DNA of 64,000 nt from Lytechinus pictus (taxonomy: Eukaryota; Echinodermata; Echinoidea; Temnopleuroida; Toxopneustidae). A model generated the notes under the pieces. That model saw nothing but the letters and a program-made list of their open reading frames with translations, ran no database searches and was not told the DNA's origin. The DNA is taken from contig NC_087249.1 in NCBI RefSeq assembly GCF_037042905.1, forward strand, positions 39,515,401-39,579,400, in the 5' to 3' direction. How positions within the stretch are numbered: position 1 is the first letter of the stretch; the number at the start of each line of letters is the position of its first letter. The position numbers and the translations under genes were made by a program. This document shows, one piece after another, positions 22,214 through 33,479 of this stretch.

Positions 22214-22629
22214 AAGGCCATCGCACACCTTACGACTGTTCGCGATCCGATTTTGGAACAAATCGAACTTTGCTCATTTTCTGAACATGTGAATGGAACA
22301 GATCATTTTATTTGAGGTTAAAATTTATTGAAAGAATACTAATATAACCATTTTGGAAGATTGCAAGCCTTTATTTTGGAGTAAAGGCCAAATTAGTTTC
22401 AAATCGCAGCCAATCATACGACTGCTATGACGTCATTACGACTAGATTTTAAATTCGCTTTTATTCTAAGAAGGATGACAGCATAGTCACAGATTTGAAC
22501 ATAGGTATTCGTTCGATGATTTCGAACATTACACAGTAAGATATTCCAATTCTCAATATTAGCATTAAATTTTACATTTTATTCTGAAATCGGGTCGCAG
22601 ACCAATCGTAAGGTGTGCGGTCGCCTTTA
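22214..22629. mobile_element. 416-bp TIR element
   Basis: It begins AAAGGCCATCGCACACCTTA and ends with the inverted CGTAAGGTGTGCGGTCGCCTTT. The terminal repeat is about 25 bp. The bordering bases are TTTA-like, so a TTAA-type target is possible but eroded. There is no coding sequence. Confidence 0.75.
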
Positions 22630-23064
22630 GCACTTGTTTAAAATAAAAAGATATACTACTAAGGTCATTATAGTAAACAACATTGTACAAAATGTTAAAC
22701 AGCATTTTGATTGTGTACTAGGTGAAATTATGTTATGTTTATGCCATTAATAGATGGATAAGAATGGCAATAATTCACAAAGAGATTTTACAAGAAGGAA
22801 TCGCATCTTTGCTTTCTTTTGCAGGACGTTTATCTGCATTCTTTTACCTAACTGTACTTGTATTAACCTGATGGCTTTAAAGCGATCACGTATAAGAGCG
22901 CATGAATAATTCACATTTATCCAGGGTATAGCTACTTCAGCTATCAACGAACTTCCAGCGGGCACAGCATATCATAATTTTATCAGTTTCTTTGTCCGTT
23001 CTGATACATTGTATTGAGCGCCTGCCAAGAAGACATAATATTCTATCTTTAAAGTATTTGGTAC

Positions 23065-23135
23065 GACTCGGTGGGAGATCGAACCCACGACCTAATATTC
23101 ACAAACCGGTCGCTTCTACCACTGGGCCACCGAGC
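23065..23135 (-). tRNA. tRNA-like sequence, probably pseudogene or SINE head
   Basis: On the minus strand the 71-nt sequence begins GCTCGGTGGCCCAGTGGTAG (A box) and ends GGTTCGATCTCCCACCGAGT (B box and acceptor). The seven-base acceptor stem pairs with one G-U, and the anticodon-arm position has a CGACC/GGTCG stem. However, the loop is 15 nt rather than 7, so no anticodon can be assigned. It is more likely a SINE or pseudogene than an active tRNA. Confidence 0.45.
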
Positions 23136-23307
23136 ACGGATATACGAGTGACGTGATCATTAAGTGCGATCATGGCCACATAAAGGTACTTTGTCATTTG
23201 CTATCATTAAAACAGATAAGGACAGATTGGTGGATGGACAGATTGATAATTGGACGAAAAAAGGAAATTGTAGGTATATAGATGCCTCAATCTATTTACA
23301 ATTTCCT

Positions 23308-23372
23308 CTTATAGATAGATAGATAGATATATAGATAGAAAGGTATAGGTAGGTAGGTAGATGAATAAGATA
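23308..23372. repeat. GATA/GGTA microsatellite
   Basis: ATAG units pass into GGTA units and back to GATA. Confidence 0.85.
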
Positions 23373-23809
23373 GAGAGACAGATATGTATACATACAAATT
23401 TGATTCTTTTTTGTTTTATAACATATTTTTATTGTCTTCTCTCAGATCAAATATACAATAACAATATAAGTATCATAAGCAAACCAATAAATGAAACAAG
23501 TATTATCACAAAATGCATTTGTACAAACGATCATCGAGAAAGGAAAGTATGACTTATAAATGATAATGAAGAACATTTAACTTGTTTCTAATACAGATAT
23601 GAGAGAAAAGCAATATAATGATATATCGATAGATCACGGAACATGCTTACAGTTACAGTCTACTCTGACCAAACGCATTGTGGACTGCGTATATTATGGT
23701 GTTCCAAATTGGAACCAGCTTGCCATGTGATAATAGCAAACCTTATACCCTACGTCAAAATGACAGTATGAATGAAGTCTTCGAGAGCATCCGATTTCAT
23801 CATTTTCAG

Positions 23810-23941
23810 GGGTCCGTAACACAAAGCTTTATAGCAATGATCGTAGACCAATTTCTACGATTGATTCCATTGACTCTCATGTACAATTAATCGTGAAAAT
23901 CAAGCGTACGATTAATCGCCAACCTTCGTGTTACGGGACCC
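23810..23941. mobile_element. Foldback MITE, 132 bp
   Basis: Termini GGGTCCGTAACAC and GTGTTACGGGACCC are inverted repeats. The interior includes ATCGTAGACCAATTTCTACG. A truncated relative lies at 47811-47905. Confidence 0.75.
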
Positions 23942-24570
23942 ACGAGCTTCAACGACGACCGTACGCAACTACTGTCGCAACATACCATACTCTTTTCTGT
24001 GCCAGACATGCGCATTTAAGGCCCCTCCCCCAAAGCAACAGTATATCGCAGAATGTTATCACAATAAAAAAGCACAGGGCGGATCTATTGAATTGAGATC
24101 CGTGCCTCTATTCAGGTTCGACATGATCGATAAACCTAGGAATATGAATATTTCCCGCCATCGCAACTGTAATGTCAAGTTTATGTGTGTATAGACCAGC
24201 AGTACTATTGTGCCGCTATCTGACCCAATTTTCTGATATTGAACGTTCAGGGCCAAATTAATGGTATATCACAATTACCGTTTTGTATAGCTTACTGAAT
24301 AATGGTATGACCGCGTGTGCTATAAATAGTCAGGCATACATTTTATTAGCTGTATAAACGACATTGATAGTTGGAAATAAACAGAATACGTCTATAACGA
24401 TGTCTGTACAATACTTTATATTGGTGCCCTTATTTCCACAAATATTTACAGATCTATTTCATTTTGAATTGATGGAATGTGTCTGTATTAAATTACTATG
24501 TTTTAAAAACGGGAATTACCATTTCTAATCATCGTTCATGCAGAGGACAAATGAAAATGTTACGGAAGGA

Positions 24571-24870
24571 TTACCATGATTACAGTGCCATAAACCCAAA
24601 GAAATGGCGAGATATATATATCTTGTTAATATTAGATTTGTAATAATAGCCTTATGTTGGCATTGCGAGATAGGTTTCCTTGCCAGTCGACTTATAATAT
24701 GTTGTAGGGCGACATGGGGAGACTTGCTAACTTTTCATGTCGACATATACCTTTGCATAAATCAACTTGGTAAGATAACTATCTCGACACAATTAACTTG
24801 ACTTGACAAGATAGAGTATATCGCCATCTAGTCAAGTCGATGGCAATTCAAAGCTTAGGTATAAAAAATC
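24571..24870. mobile_element. Relative of the 12741-13348 foldback element
   Basis: It shares repeated words ATGGCGAGATATA, GACATGGGGAGA, CAACTTGGTAAGATAA and GTCAAGTCGATGGCA with the centre of the element at 12.9-13.2 kb. Its outer arms are not clearly resolved. Confidence 0.55.
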
Positions 24871-25074
24871 AGGGAATTACAATTCAAACATAAAGAGTGT
24901 GGAGCTAAGCTGGATGGATGCGACTGCAGTGATCTTTGGATTCGTCAACTGTTCTGGTGAGTGTTACAAACGCTTACGAATGTTTTCGATCTGTCCTGTA
25001 ACAGACAACCAGCATGCGTTCGCAAACATCTGACGCAAATTTGTCTAAAGCCAGGTAACACCAAAACCAACTTC

Positions 25075-25410
25075 TGCCGAATAAATTCGGACTAATTCTG
25101 CCCGAATATGGCCTGATTCTGATGGATTCTGAACGTATTCGTCTCTGATTCGGGAGCTCCCCGAGTCAAATCGGGAGGATTCGGGAGTATTCCGTTCTCC
25201 CTCTTTGAATGCGAGAAAATTCGGGGGGGGGGGATTCGGGAACATTCGTGGATGGATTCGGCCCGTTTTGAAATGTTCAAAACCAGCCGAATATCCTCCA
25301 AAATTCTTGGAAGTCAATTCTTAACAAATGCACTCCACTTCGGGACCTATTCCAGACCGATTCGCCTCTGATTCGGTCCGAAATTATTTGGGAAAACTCG
25401 GGTTTAAGTT
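25075..25410. repeat. GATTCGG-dense region
   Basis: The word GATTCGG or AATTCGG occurs about ten times in 340 bp in both halves of the region. Periodicity is irregular. No gene is seen. Confidence 0.5.
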
Positions 25411-26053
25411 AGTCGATATTGCACAGAAGACATTTATGAATGTGGTCGCTAGAACTGGCGAATCAGAAAGAACGTCAGCAACATTGTATAACAACCAATG
25501 GAAAGACTTTTTTAATTGCTTGTGATTGTTTACGGAAAAATACATTCGCAAAGAAAGTTAAAACATGTTTAAAATTTCTCTCCGACACGAATACACGTTT
25601 GCTACATGTACAATGAATATTATTTAAGTAATCAACCCACTGATAAAAAAATAAGTGCTTCGAGTTTCGCAGACACATTTTCCTTTATGAAGCAGTTGGG
25701 AAACATGACAGATATAGTTTGATGTCACAAGTAAACATTCGTAAGAGTACGACACTCATCAGAAAAGTTGGCGAATCTCAAATTGGCAACGTTCGTAAGG
25801 ATCCGTCGCTCGGTAGGCGACTATACGTTCGCACGCATTTGACACTCTGTGACGCACCCGATCAAGGATCAGGGACAATATCAATTAATTTGTGCGAAGT
25901 ATACAGTACCTAAGCAAATTATTACACCATAACAAATTTAGTCAGAACGAAACAAAATCGTGTTTAAAAGCTCTCGCAATTGGCCTTGCGACTAGTTAGA
26001 CTATTGCAATAATGTGAAAGAATAACATATGTAACCGGACCGGCACAACCGGT

Positions 26054-26411
26054 CGCAAGACGTAGTTGTGAAAGTAAATTTATTACGCAACTTTTTTTAA
26101 GAGAATGAGATCCTGACGAAAGTATGATTATTTCAATGACACAGAGGAATTCAAATAAACGTATAATTTAACCAAATTGATTATGAAATGAGGCAGTTTC
26201 TAAGTATCAAAATTACTTTCAATCTTGTCATTCGCAAGACGTAGTTGTGAAAGTAAATTTATTACGCAACTTTTCTCAAGAGAATGAGATCCTGACGAAA
26301 GTATGATTATTTCAATGACACAGAGGAATTCAAATAAACGTATAATTTAACCAAATTGATTATGAAATGAGGCAGTTTCTAAGTATCAAAATTACTTTCA
26401 ATCTTGTCATT
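26054..26411. repeat. 179-bp tandem duplication
   Basis: Two near-identical units starting CGCAAGACGTAGTTGTGAAA lie at 26054 and 26233. The homologous flank of gene C has one unit. Confidence 0.9.
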
Positions 26412-26616
26412 GCGATTCCCACATTGAAAACGTTGCTTCAAAATAGCAGCTTTGGTAGTTTTCCATGTAATCTTATGTTATGTTTTTTTTTTTACAAGTG
26501 AATGAATATAGGAACTGATATATCAACCAGATCAAGAGCAAATGAGCTAAAATTATCAGAACACATCATGCATTGGATGAGAAGTTTCAAATTGAAGAAA
26601 GATAACAGTTAACATC

Positions 26617-26803
26617 CCGGTGGGTGTTTCATTAAGCTGTTCGTAAGTTAAGAACGACTTTAAGAACGACTGGTGACCTTTTATTGTGGTAAATACTATA
26701 TTGAATTAAAAATTTGCATTTGGTTTAGCGCATAAGAAAGGATCACCGGTCGTTTTTAAAGTCGCTCTTAACTTACGAACAGATTTATGAAACGGCTCCC
26801 AGT
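26617..26803. mobile_element. Foldback MITE, GGTGTTTCATTAAGC family
   Basis: The left arm GCTGTTCGTAAGTTAAGAAC, with GACTTTAAGAACGACTGGTG, is inverted at the right (CTCTTAACTTACGAACAG). Copies lie at 38939-39123 (through the duplication) and 52317-52470 (independent). Confidence 0.8.
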
Positions 26804-27186
26804 TTTTAAGTCAAGTGAAGTCCGATTGTAGTTCAAGTTTCATTTATTTTTCCTCAAGAGATCAAGATAAAATACATTAAAAAATAGACAATGTGAATAC
26901 AATGAATATCAAATTTAAAGAAAGTGAGGAAGGTAATGACCAAAAAGGAAGAAACCTTGTGTGAGGCCAACCCATAACAAAAATTGTACTTAAAGAAATA
27001 TTAAAAACATATAATCACAAATTCAATGAGAAAAAAAACATAACAAACAAACAAACACCTAACTAAACCTTATCCGAATGAGAATTTGAGATTGCCTCGA
27101 GTTCTTAATCTGGGGAAGAGGGTGAAAAGGTTTTGCCACACACGCGAGCTTTCTTTACTTTTAAAAAATGCACAAACAGGACACTG

Positions 27187-27814
27187 TTAAGAGACTTGCA
27201 TTCTTGCTTCATACATTTCACGGTAAAATGGCATAGAATAGTCGACACACTTGATGACGTCATCTGTAAGCTGATCACGTGGTAAAGGTCCCTGTATGGT
27301 AGGCGCCACGAAGTGTGTACTGCTGAACGCTGCCGAGTAAAACACGGACATGGACTCGAAGAGGTTCTCACCCGCCGTCACAAAGTTCTTCGGGAACTCA
27401 TGACTCGGGGACCACTGCAGAAGGCTATCGCTGTATGGAAATCCAACAGCATCGCAGAAACCTTTCAAGATCTCCCGTGGGTTGGTGGCCAGATCGGTAG
27501 CGTCGATGATGATGGGGTGAGGGTTGAGATCATTTTGTTGGACATATTTCCAGAGCCGGTGCTGTTGCTCGTACCACAACATTGGTCGTAATTCTATCGG
27601 ATCATCTCGTACGATGTCGCAATCGTCTACATGCATCAACCCCAAGACGCCTTTCCTGAAGGACTTGTAGACCTTCGTTGGATCTCTGATGAGGAAGACA
27701 TGCTTGAAGCCATTCGGTAGATACTCAAGAATGTATTCTGTAAGATATGCCATCTCCTTTATAAAGACGAACCTACTCTTGGTAGTCTCCAATTCTCGTT
27801 TGATTTCACAGCAT
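27187..27814 (-). CDS. Gene B exon 2: sulfotransferase-like P-loop protein, C-terminal part
   Basis: The acceptor is at 27815-27816 on the minus strand (TTTGCAG). The frame runs to TAA at 27187-27189. Together with exon 1 it is 891 nt, 296 residues. It carries the same landmarks as gene A: HVFLIRDPTKVYKSFRKG, WYEQQHRLWKYVQQ, DATDLATNPREIL, QWSPSHEFPKNFV. No break is visible, so it is probably functional. It lies on the opposite strand to A and the same strand as C and D. Confidence 0.88.
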
Positions 27815-28715
27815 CTGCAAAGATACCGAAAAAAATGTTCAGGTATGAGTATCAGCCTCCAATTTTAGTCTATTAAATCACATGATACTATCGATAGTCC
27901 TACGGATTCGACTTAATAATGGCAAAACCAGAAATACCCGTGCAATTTGAAGTAAAGTAATATTCAAACGATTAAATTTTAATTTCCTGATAAATCTTAT
28001 AGGTAAGTCGATATTATTTTGTCATGCTCGAAGAAAATTAAAAGTCAATCCTTATCTAGAAAAATGTAGCATCGAATCAATAAAGAAAAATCAAACAAGC
28101 ACAACGCTGAAATTTCATCGAATTTCATCGAAAAATAAGAACGTTATGACATTTTACAGTTTTGCTTTGTATATTTCATCAACAGTAATGTGCACAACTC
28201 AGTGATATTCGAATGAGAGAGTCGATGATATCCCTCACTTTTTCCTTGTTTTTGTTAAGAATTATAAAATATTTACTTTTTTACAGATATAACAATAAGG
28301 ACCAACTTGACTGAACCACAAAATGTAAAACAGAGTTAAAGGGAGGACTAAAACTTGGTTTCAGATGACAATGAAGAGGAAAAATGAAAATAATTAATAT
28401 TTCATAAAATAAAATGCAACAAATTGTGAGGGTGTAACCATGGTAACGTCATCAATCCTCTCATTCGCATAGCGACCAGGATGTGAATTATAAATGCTTT
28501 GTGAAATTAAGCGATTTTGATGATTTCTTTTAGTGTTGGATTTTTATCTTTGTTGGGGTGGTCTTGCCCTTAAAGAACGTCAGAAAAAATAGCAAAAGTA
28601 AAGCTTTTTCAGATCAGTATCGTTTGCACACAATAATCAGCCTATCATAATTTTTGTGTCAAGTCTGACTAGATTTACATCTGCAAAACAACCCAACTAA
28701 ATCAGCGATACTCAC
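27815..28715 (-). other. Intron of gene B, 901 bp
   Basis: Donor GTGAGT (28715 downward) and acceptor TTTGCAG. It contains the TTAA element at 28042-28569. Confidence 0.85.
28042..28569. mobile_element. TTAA MITE, copy 4, in the gene B intron
   Basis: TTAA lies at 28038-28041 and 28570-28573. The ends AAGTCAATCC and GGTCTTGCCC are diverged from the family consensus. The interior keeps AAGGACCAACTTGACTGAAC. Confidence 0.8.
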
Positions 28716-28978
28716 GATATTCTCTTTGGCATCAAAATGCCACTGAAAGCCTTTGTAAACACCGTTATCGCTTCTGCGTACACCGCCTCGTTCCCGTCAA
28801 GATTCCTCGGCAGCTCGCGACCGGTCGCCGATTTCAAAATGCCACTCGCCGTTTTAGAATACGAATACAGTTCCAGATAGACTTCCATCTCATCAATGGT
28901 GCTCATGCATTTCGCAAACACTGTCGACATCGTTCGAGGTACACCCCACAAAGCCACTTTGACTTGCTTGTCCGCCAT
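28716..28978 (-). CDS. Gene B exon 1: sulfotransferase-like P-loop protein, N-terminal part
   Basis: The ATG at 28976-28978 is preceded by CGAGATC, as in all paralogues. It encodes MADKQVKVALWGVPRTMSTV with the P-loop-like PRTMST. It is 263 nt, ending ATATC before GTGAGT, the same phase as A and C. Confidence 0.88.
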
Positions 28979-29492
28979 GATCTCGGGGGTACGTGTATAT
29001 GAGTACGTTTAACGAAGATGGATGTTACACAGGCGTGTAATTTATTGAAATTATTGACAGGGGTTTGTTCACAAAATCATAGAGAAGTCAACAAAATTTT
29101 GACAATATACCAAAATTATATTATGTCCAATGTTCAACTACTGCAATCCTAAAGGTCCTTTGGACTTTATAATATATTGAACATAAATTATATTGGAAAT
29201 ATTTATTGACTGCAAGAAGTTGATATCAGAGTTCCGTTCCACAACTACTTATTATATTTACAAATGCACAATATCAATAACAAGTTTTACGACAAGCGAA
29301 TCAGATTGAAGGATTTCAGTGGCTTTCAATTACTATCACAAATATTTTGTATTATGAATAATTTATGAAACAGGCCCCATGAAGACACACTTTACAATAC
29401 ATTTCGACTGTCACCTCAAATAAAAACAAATATGCATTTGCTCCCGTAAAACAGACATAAAACTTAATGTGTGTGCCTTAAAAATTCCAACG
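28979..29492. other. Upstream region of gene B
   Basis: The part at 29110-29225 (ATGTCCAATGTTCAA, CTTTGGACTTTATA, AAGAAGTTGATATC) matches the upstream region of gene C near 43060-43160. No TATA box is confidently assigned. Confidence 0.5.
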
Positions 29493-30629
29493 ATACCCTA
29501 TGAGGCGCCGAATGTACCAATATTATATAGAACAATTATTTGTTATATAATCATTATTTATTAAATAATAACTATTATTTATATATAATTTACATTTTAT
29601 TTGTAAATAACTACTATTATATAAAATATCATTTCTAATTATTTATATATAATTCCAAGTAATACTTCATTATTTGTAAATAATAATAGTTCGACATTCC
29701 ATTATTTATAAATAATGATTATTTGTTTTTCATTATTTATAAATAATGATTATTTGTTTTTCATTATTTATAATAAGATTATTCGAATAAGCGAAGAAGA
29801 TAGTTTGCGAGAGAAGACAGGTCTTCTCAAAAAACCAATTATTGGCAAGCCATACACGGCCCGCGAAAACAAAGCGCGCCCCTGCGATTCCGCGGGAATT
29901 CTCCAAGGACACGCCCCCAGCAACATGTCTGTGATTGGCTGGGCATGTCATGGATGGCGCCGTTACACAGCGCCCTTGGTGACAGCCAGGCAACGGCAAC
30001 GGGGGCACAGCCTCTACGCTAAAAAGAACCAATGAAATGCATTGAAAGAATTCAGGGACGTGCGCAATACGCGACAGATTTGGAAGCACATGTTTATTCT
30101 CAACTAAGCTCTGGGGGATGCAAGACGTTAATTTGCCCTCCCTCCCGCCCATTTAATAATGGTTGTGAGTGGTTGGTTATAATATTGTCAGGGTCGGAGG
30201 GTATTGTTTCTGCCTCCAAAAATGTGGTACACATGTTATGAAAAAAGATTGGATGATATAATACATGGTTGTTAATAATTCTGTCGTGATTTTTTTTTTT
30301 ATACTCAAATCTGTCAAAGGCGATTGTGCTAATTAATCTAAATGTGGTAATAGCGAATTTTAAAGACGGGGCTCGAGATTGCTCAATGAGCCTGTTTAAG
30401 TGCAAGTTGTGCCGGTTACAGTTGATTGAAATAACCTTATATTTTGGTTGGTTATACTGTTGATAGATAACATGGATTTATTTTGGTTGGTTGGCTGGGC
30501 ATGTGTTTGGATAGAATTGCATTGGTTGCATAGGCTTGTATTAGTTGACTGGATGGGCTTGATTGGCTTGTTGGTCGGATAGACTTGCATTGGTTGGTTG
30601 GGCGATATGTTTGGTTGTTTATTATCATA

Positions 30630-31600
30630 AGGATCCACGCTCTACAAGCAAGGCTTTTAGTGGATCCCCTCATTTCCAAACAAGTTCTTGTTAATACAAT
30701 TGCCCAAATTTTCATAATTTGTCTATAGTTGATTTGTAATTACAATTGTTGTGTATTTGTGTTTATGCATTTAGTGCATATTTGATTTGTACCGTGATTT
30801 TTTATGATGTACATGACGGAAGTTCAAAATGAACTCGTTTTTATTCGGTTGGATGTGCTTGCGCTGGTTGGGTGGATGGGCTTGCTATGATTGGTTGGTT
30901 GGTTATAATGATCATAGGGATTCACGCTCTCCAAGTAGTTATTTTAGTGGATCCCCTCATTTCCAACCAAGCTATTAATACTTTTGTACAAATTTTAAAA
31001 TTTTGTCTGTAGTGGACCGGCAATTACAATTTATATGTATTTGCAAATTGTTTATGCGCACTATGATGCATATTTAATTCGTGTTTGTATTTGGTAATGA
31101 TGTACAAGATGAACTGAAATTTGTTTGGTGGCTTTATATGGTTGGTTGGCTGGGCTTGTTCTGGTTGACTACAATTGCACACATTTTCATAATTTGCAGT
31201 TGATTTGGAATTATAATTGATGTGTATTTGTGTTAATGCATTTGATGCATATTGATTGGTACCGTAATTTTTTGGGATGTACATGACGGAAGTTCAAAAG
31301 GAACTTGTTTTGTTTGGTTGGATGGGCTAACAATGGTTGGATGTTTGGGCTTGTTATGATTAGTTGATTGGTTATGATCATATCGATCCACGCTCTATCA
31401 GCATATCCTTTAGAAAGATCCCCTCAGTTTCCACCAAGCTGATAATACTATTGTACAAATATTGAAATTGTGTCCGTAGTTGACTTGTAATTGCAATTGA
31501 TATGTATTGTCATTGTTTATGCATCATATCATTTATAACTGATTTATGTTTGTATGTGGTAATGATGTACAAGGTGAACTTAAACTCGTTTGGCTAGTTA
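30630..31600 (+). repeat. Four tandem units, alternating two types
   Basis: The phrase CCACGCTCT recurs at about 30633, 30924 and 31389, and GATGTACA at about 30807, 31101, 31277 and 31567. Units are about 290 bp; the third lacks about its first 115 bp. Units 1 and 3 share ACATGACGGAAGTTCAAAA; units 2 and 4 share GATGTACAAG(A/G)TGAACT. This gives a higher-order dimer. Confidence 0.75.
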
Positions 31601-31611
31601 GATTGGCTTTA

Positions 31612-31735
31612 CATGGTTGGATGGTTGGATGGGCTTGTTATGGTTGGTTGGTCGGGCTTGTTATGGTTGGTTGGTCGGGCTTGATATGGTTGGTTGGATG
31701 GGCTTGTTTTGGCTGGTAGGATGGGCTTGTTTTGG
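31612..31735 (+). repeat. GGTTGGTTGG minisatellite
   Basis: Four to five units of about 27 bp of the form TTATGGTTGGTTGG then (T/A)(C/T)GGGCTTG. Related G/T-rich phrases flank each larger unit upstream. It has G-quadruplex potential. Confidence 0.75.
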
Positions 31736-32233
31736 TGTTTGGCCTGATTACTGAGTATTTTTTCTTATATCGGTCAAATTTCAACACCAGGGGGAGGCAC
31801 TGTATACTAATTATGTCAAGAAAATCGGGACAGGGGAACCCAACTTTCCAAAGTCTCCTGGTTTGGAAGTCCGGCTGGATGTCTTCCGGCAGGTTCCCCT
31901 TCCAAGAATTCACGTTCTGGTCTTGAAGCCTCTCCCCCAATTTTATTTCACACATGAGATAATCTTGTATTGAATAGATGATAAATGTAAAGAGGGGAAT
32001 CCGCACCCCAGGAAATACCTGTCCTGGGATCCCGTTGGATCTCTTCCTTCTGGGAGGTCACGTGACCCGGTTTCCCCCTTAAAATCTGGTTGATTGTGGC
32101 TTGATGAATATTGTTTAGAAACTGTGTACTTGTTAAAATATTGTAAATGTCGTTTTAATGATTCTGGTAAAATCCCCCAGAGGCAATAAAGTTGAGAAAC
32201 GGCAATTTCATGTTCGATCTGTATTTATTCTCG

Positions 32234-32790
32234 CAAATAATGATTATTTGTTTTTCATTATTTACAAATAATGATTATTTGTTTTTCATTATTTATAAAT
32301 AATGATAATTGGTTTTTCATTATTTATAAATAATGATTATTTGTTTTTCATTATTTACAAACAATGATTATTTGTTTTTCATTATTTATAAATAATGATT
32401 ATTTGTTTTTCATTATTTATAAATAATTTGTTGAGTTTTCCATTATTTATAAATAATGATTATTTGTTAAATAATGAAAACGTCTACTTCATTATTTATA
32501 AATAATTTTTTCGAGTGCACCATTATTCTCATTATTTATAAATAATCATTATTTAATGTTCGAGTTTTCCATTATTTATAAATAAAGATTATTTGTTAAA
32601 TAATGAAATATCTACTTCATTATTTATAAATAATAATTTTGTTTCAATATCCCATTAATCATTATTTATAAACAATTTTTACAGTTTGCCATTATATACA
32701 AATAATCATTATTTATATACAAATAACCATTATTTATTAAATAATGCCACTATTTATTAAATAATGCCATTATTTATTAAATAATGGAAA
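32234..32790. repeat. Left-arm array of palindromic AT units
   Basis: Repeated units of about 31 bp contain CATTATTTATAAATAATG (an 18-bp perfect palindrome) and GATTATTTGTTTTT. The unit order and variants (for example GATAATTGG) are mirrored in the right arm at 35046-35602. Confidence 0.85.
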
Positions 32791-33479
32791 ACTCGCTATA
32801 ACATGCAAATGTGGGACCGCCCATGATATGAATATTCATGATGCGATTTCCTTTTTCGTGATTTTTCTTCACAAATTTTTGTCCATTTCCTCTTCATATT
32901 GACATTTCTTGAAGCAAATTTCTAGGGATATGGTCTGATTGTAATATTCTTCATTTCCTATATAACTTCGTCTTCGTAGAAATATCAAAAAGTGTAATTT
33001 TATACGATTTTTCCTACAGTTCACAATCCACATAGGCGCGCGTGTACGGTAGGGACAACCGGTGAATCGACGGAGTGCTCTTCATCGAAATACTACGTTG
33101 GTTGGTCCCCGGAAGTGGCGGGCGGAATTTAGCCCGAATCCTCGATGGAAGTCGATCAAGTGCATATGAGCTGAGAGAGTGAAATATCAGTGTACTTGTA
33201 CAGGCCCTTCTACTTTTTATAAATATTTCTTGTTGCTTTTTTTGTTAAGTTAATTTTTCCTGGTGTAGAGATAAGTTTCAGTTCTAATAATGCACTTCAA
33301 ATACATTTTGGAGTGTCTGTTTGAGGCGTTTGGGTCGATTTCACCCTGGCCCCAAAATGCTCGCAACGACAATACGGGGGCATGATGACCCCTAAATTTT
33401 TAAAAACTTATTTTTCTATTGAAAATTATCACAAAATTCACCAAAAGTGTGCACGAAAGCCTTCGTATTTCACTTTTAA

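Larger units (their letters stand above)
25897..27186. repeat. Segmental duplication, 3' flank of gene B
   Basis: From AAGTATACAGTACCTAAGC onward this matches 38393-39247 downstream of gene C at high identity. The B copy additionally has a 179-bp tandem duplication (26054-26411) and a 258-bp insert (about 26834-27091) absent from the C copy. Confidence 0.85.
29772..32233 (+). other. 2.46-kb insert in the left arm; possible transcription unit
   Basis: This sequence is absent from the mirror position (about 35602) of the right arm. Its left 300 bp are GC-rich for the region and hold CCAAT-type words (AACCAATTATTGGC, TGATTGGCTGG), GACACGCCCCC and GGTGACAGCCAGGCAAC, which look promoter-like. The middle is a dimeric tandem repeat and a GGTTGGTTGG-rich zone. 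An AATAAA lies at 32185-32190, and the palindrome GGTCACGTGACC at 32056-32067. No long open frame. It could be a non-coding transcript or simply captured DNA. Confidence 0.5.

Noticed and set aside
27313-27591. Plus-strand 92-codon frame (also at 39374 and 44084)
   Set aside because: Antisense shadow of sulfotransferase-like exon 2; open only because the exon sequence is conserved.
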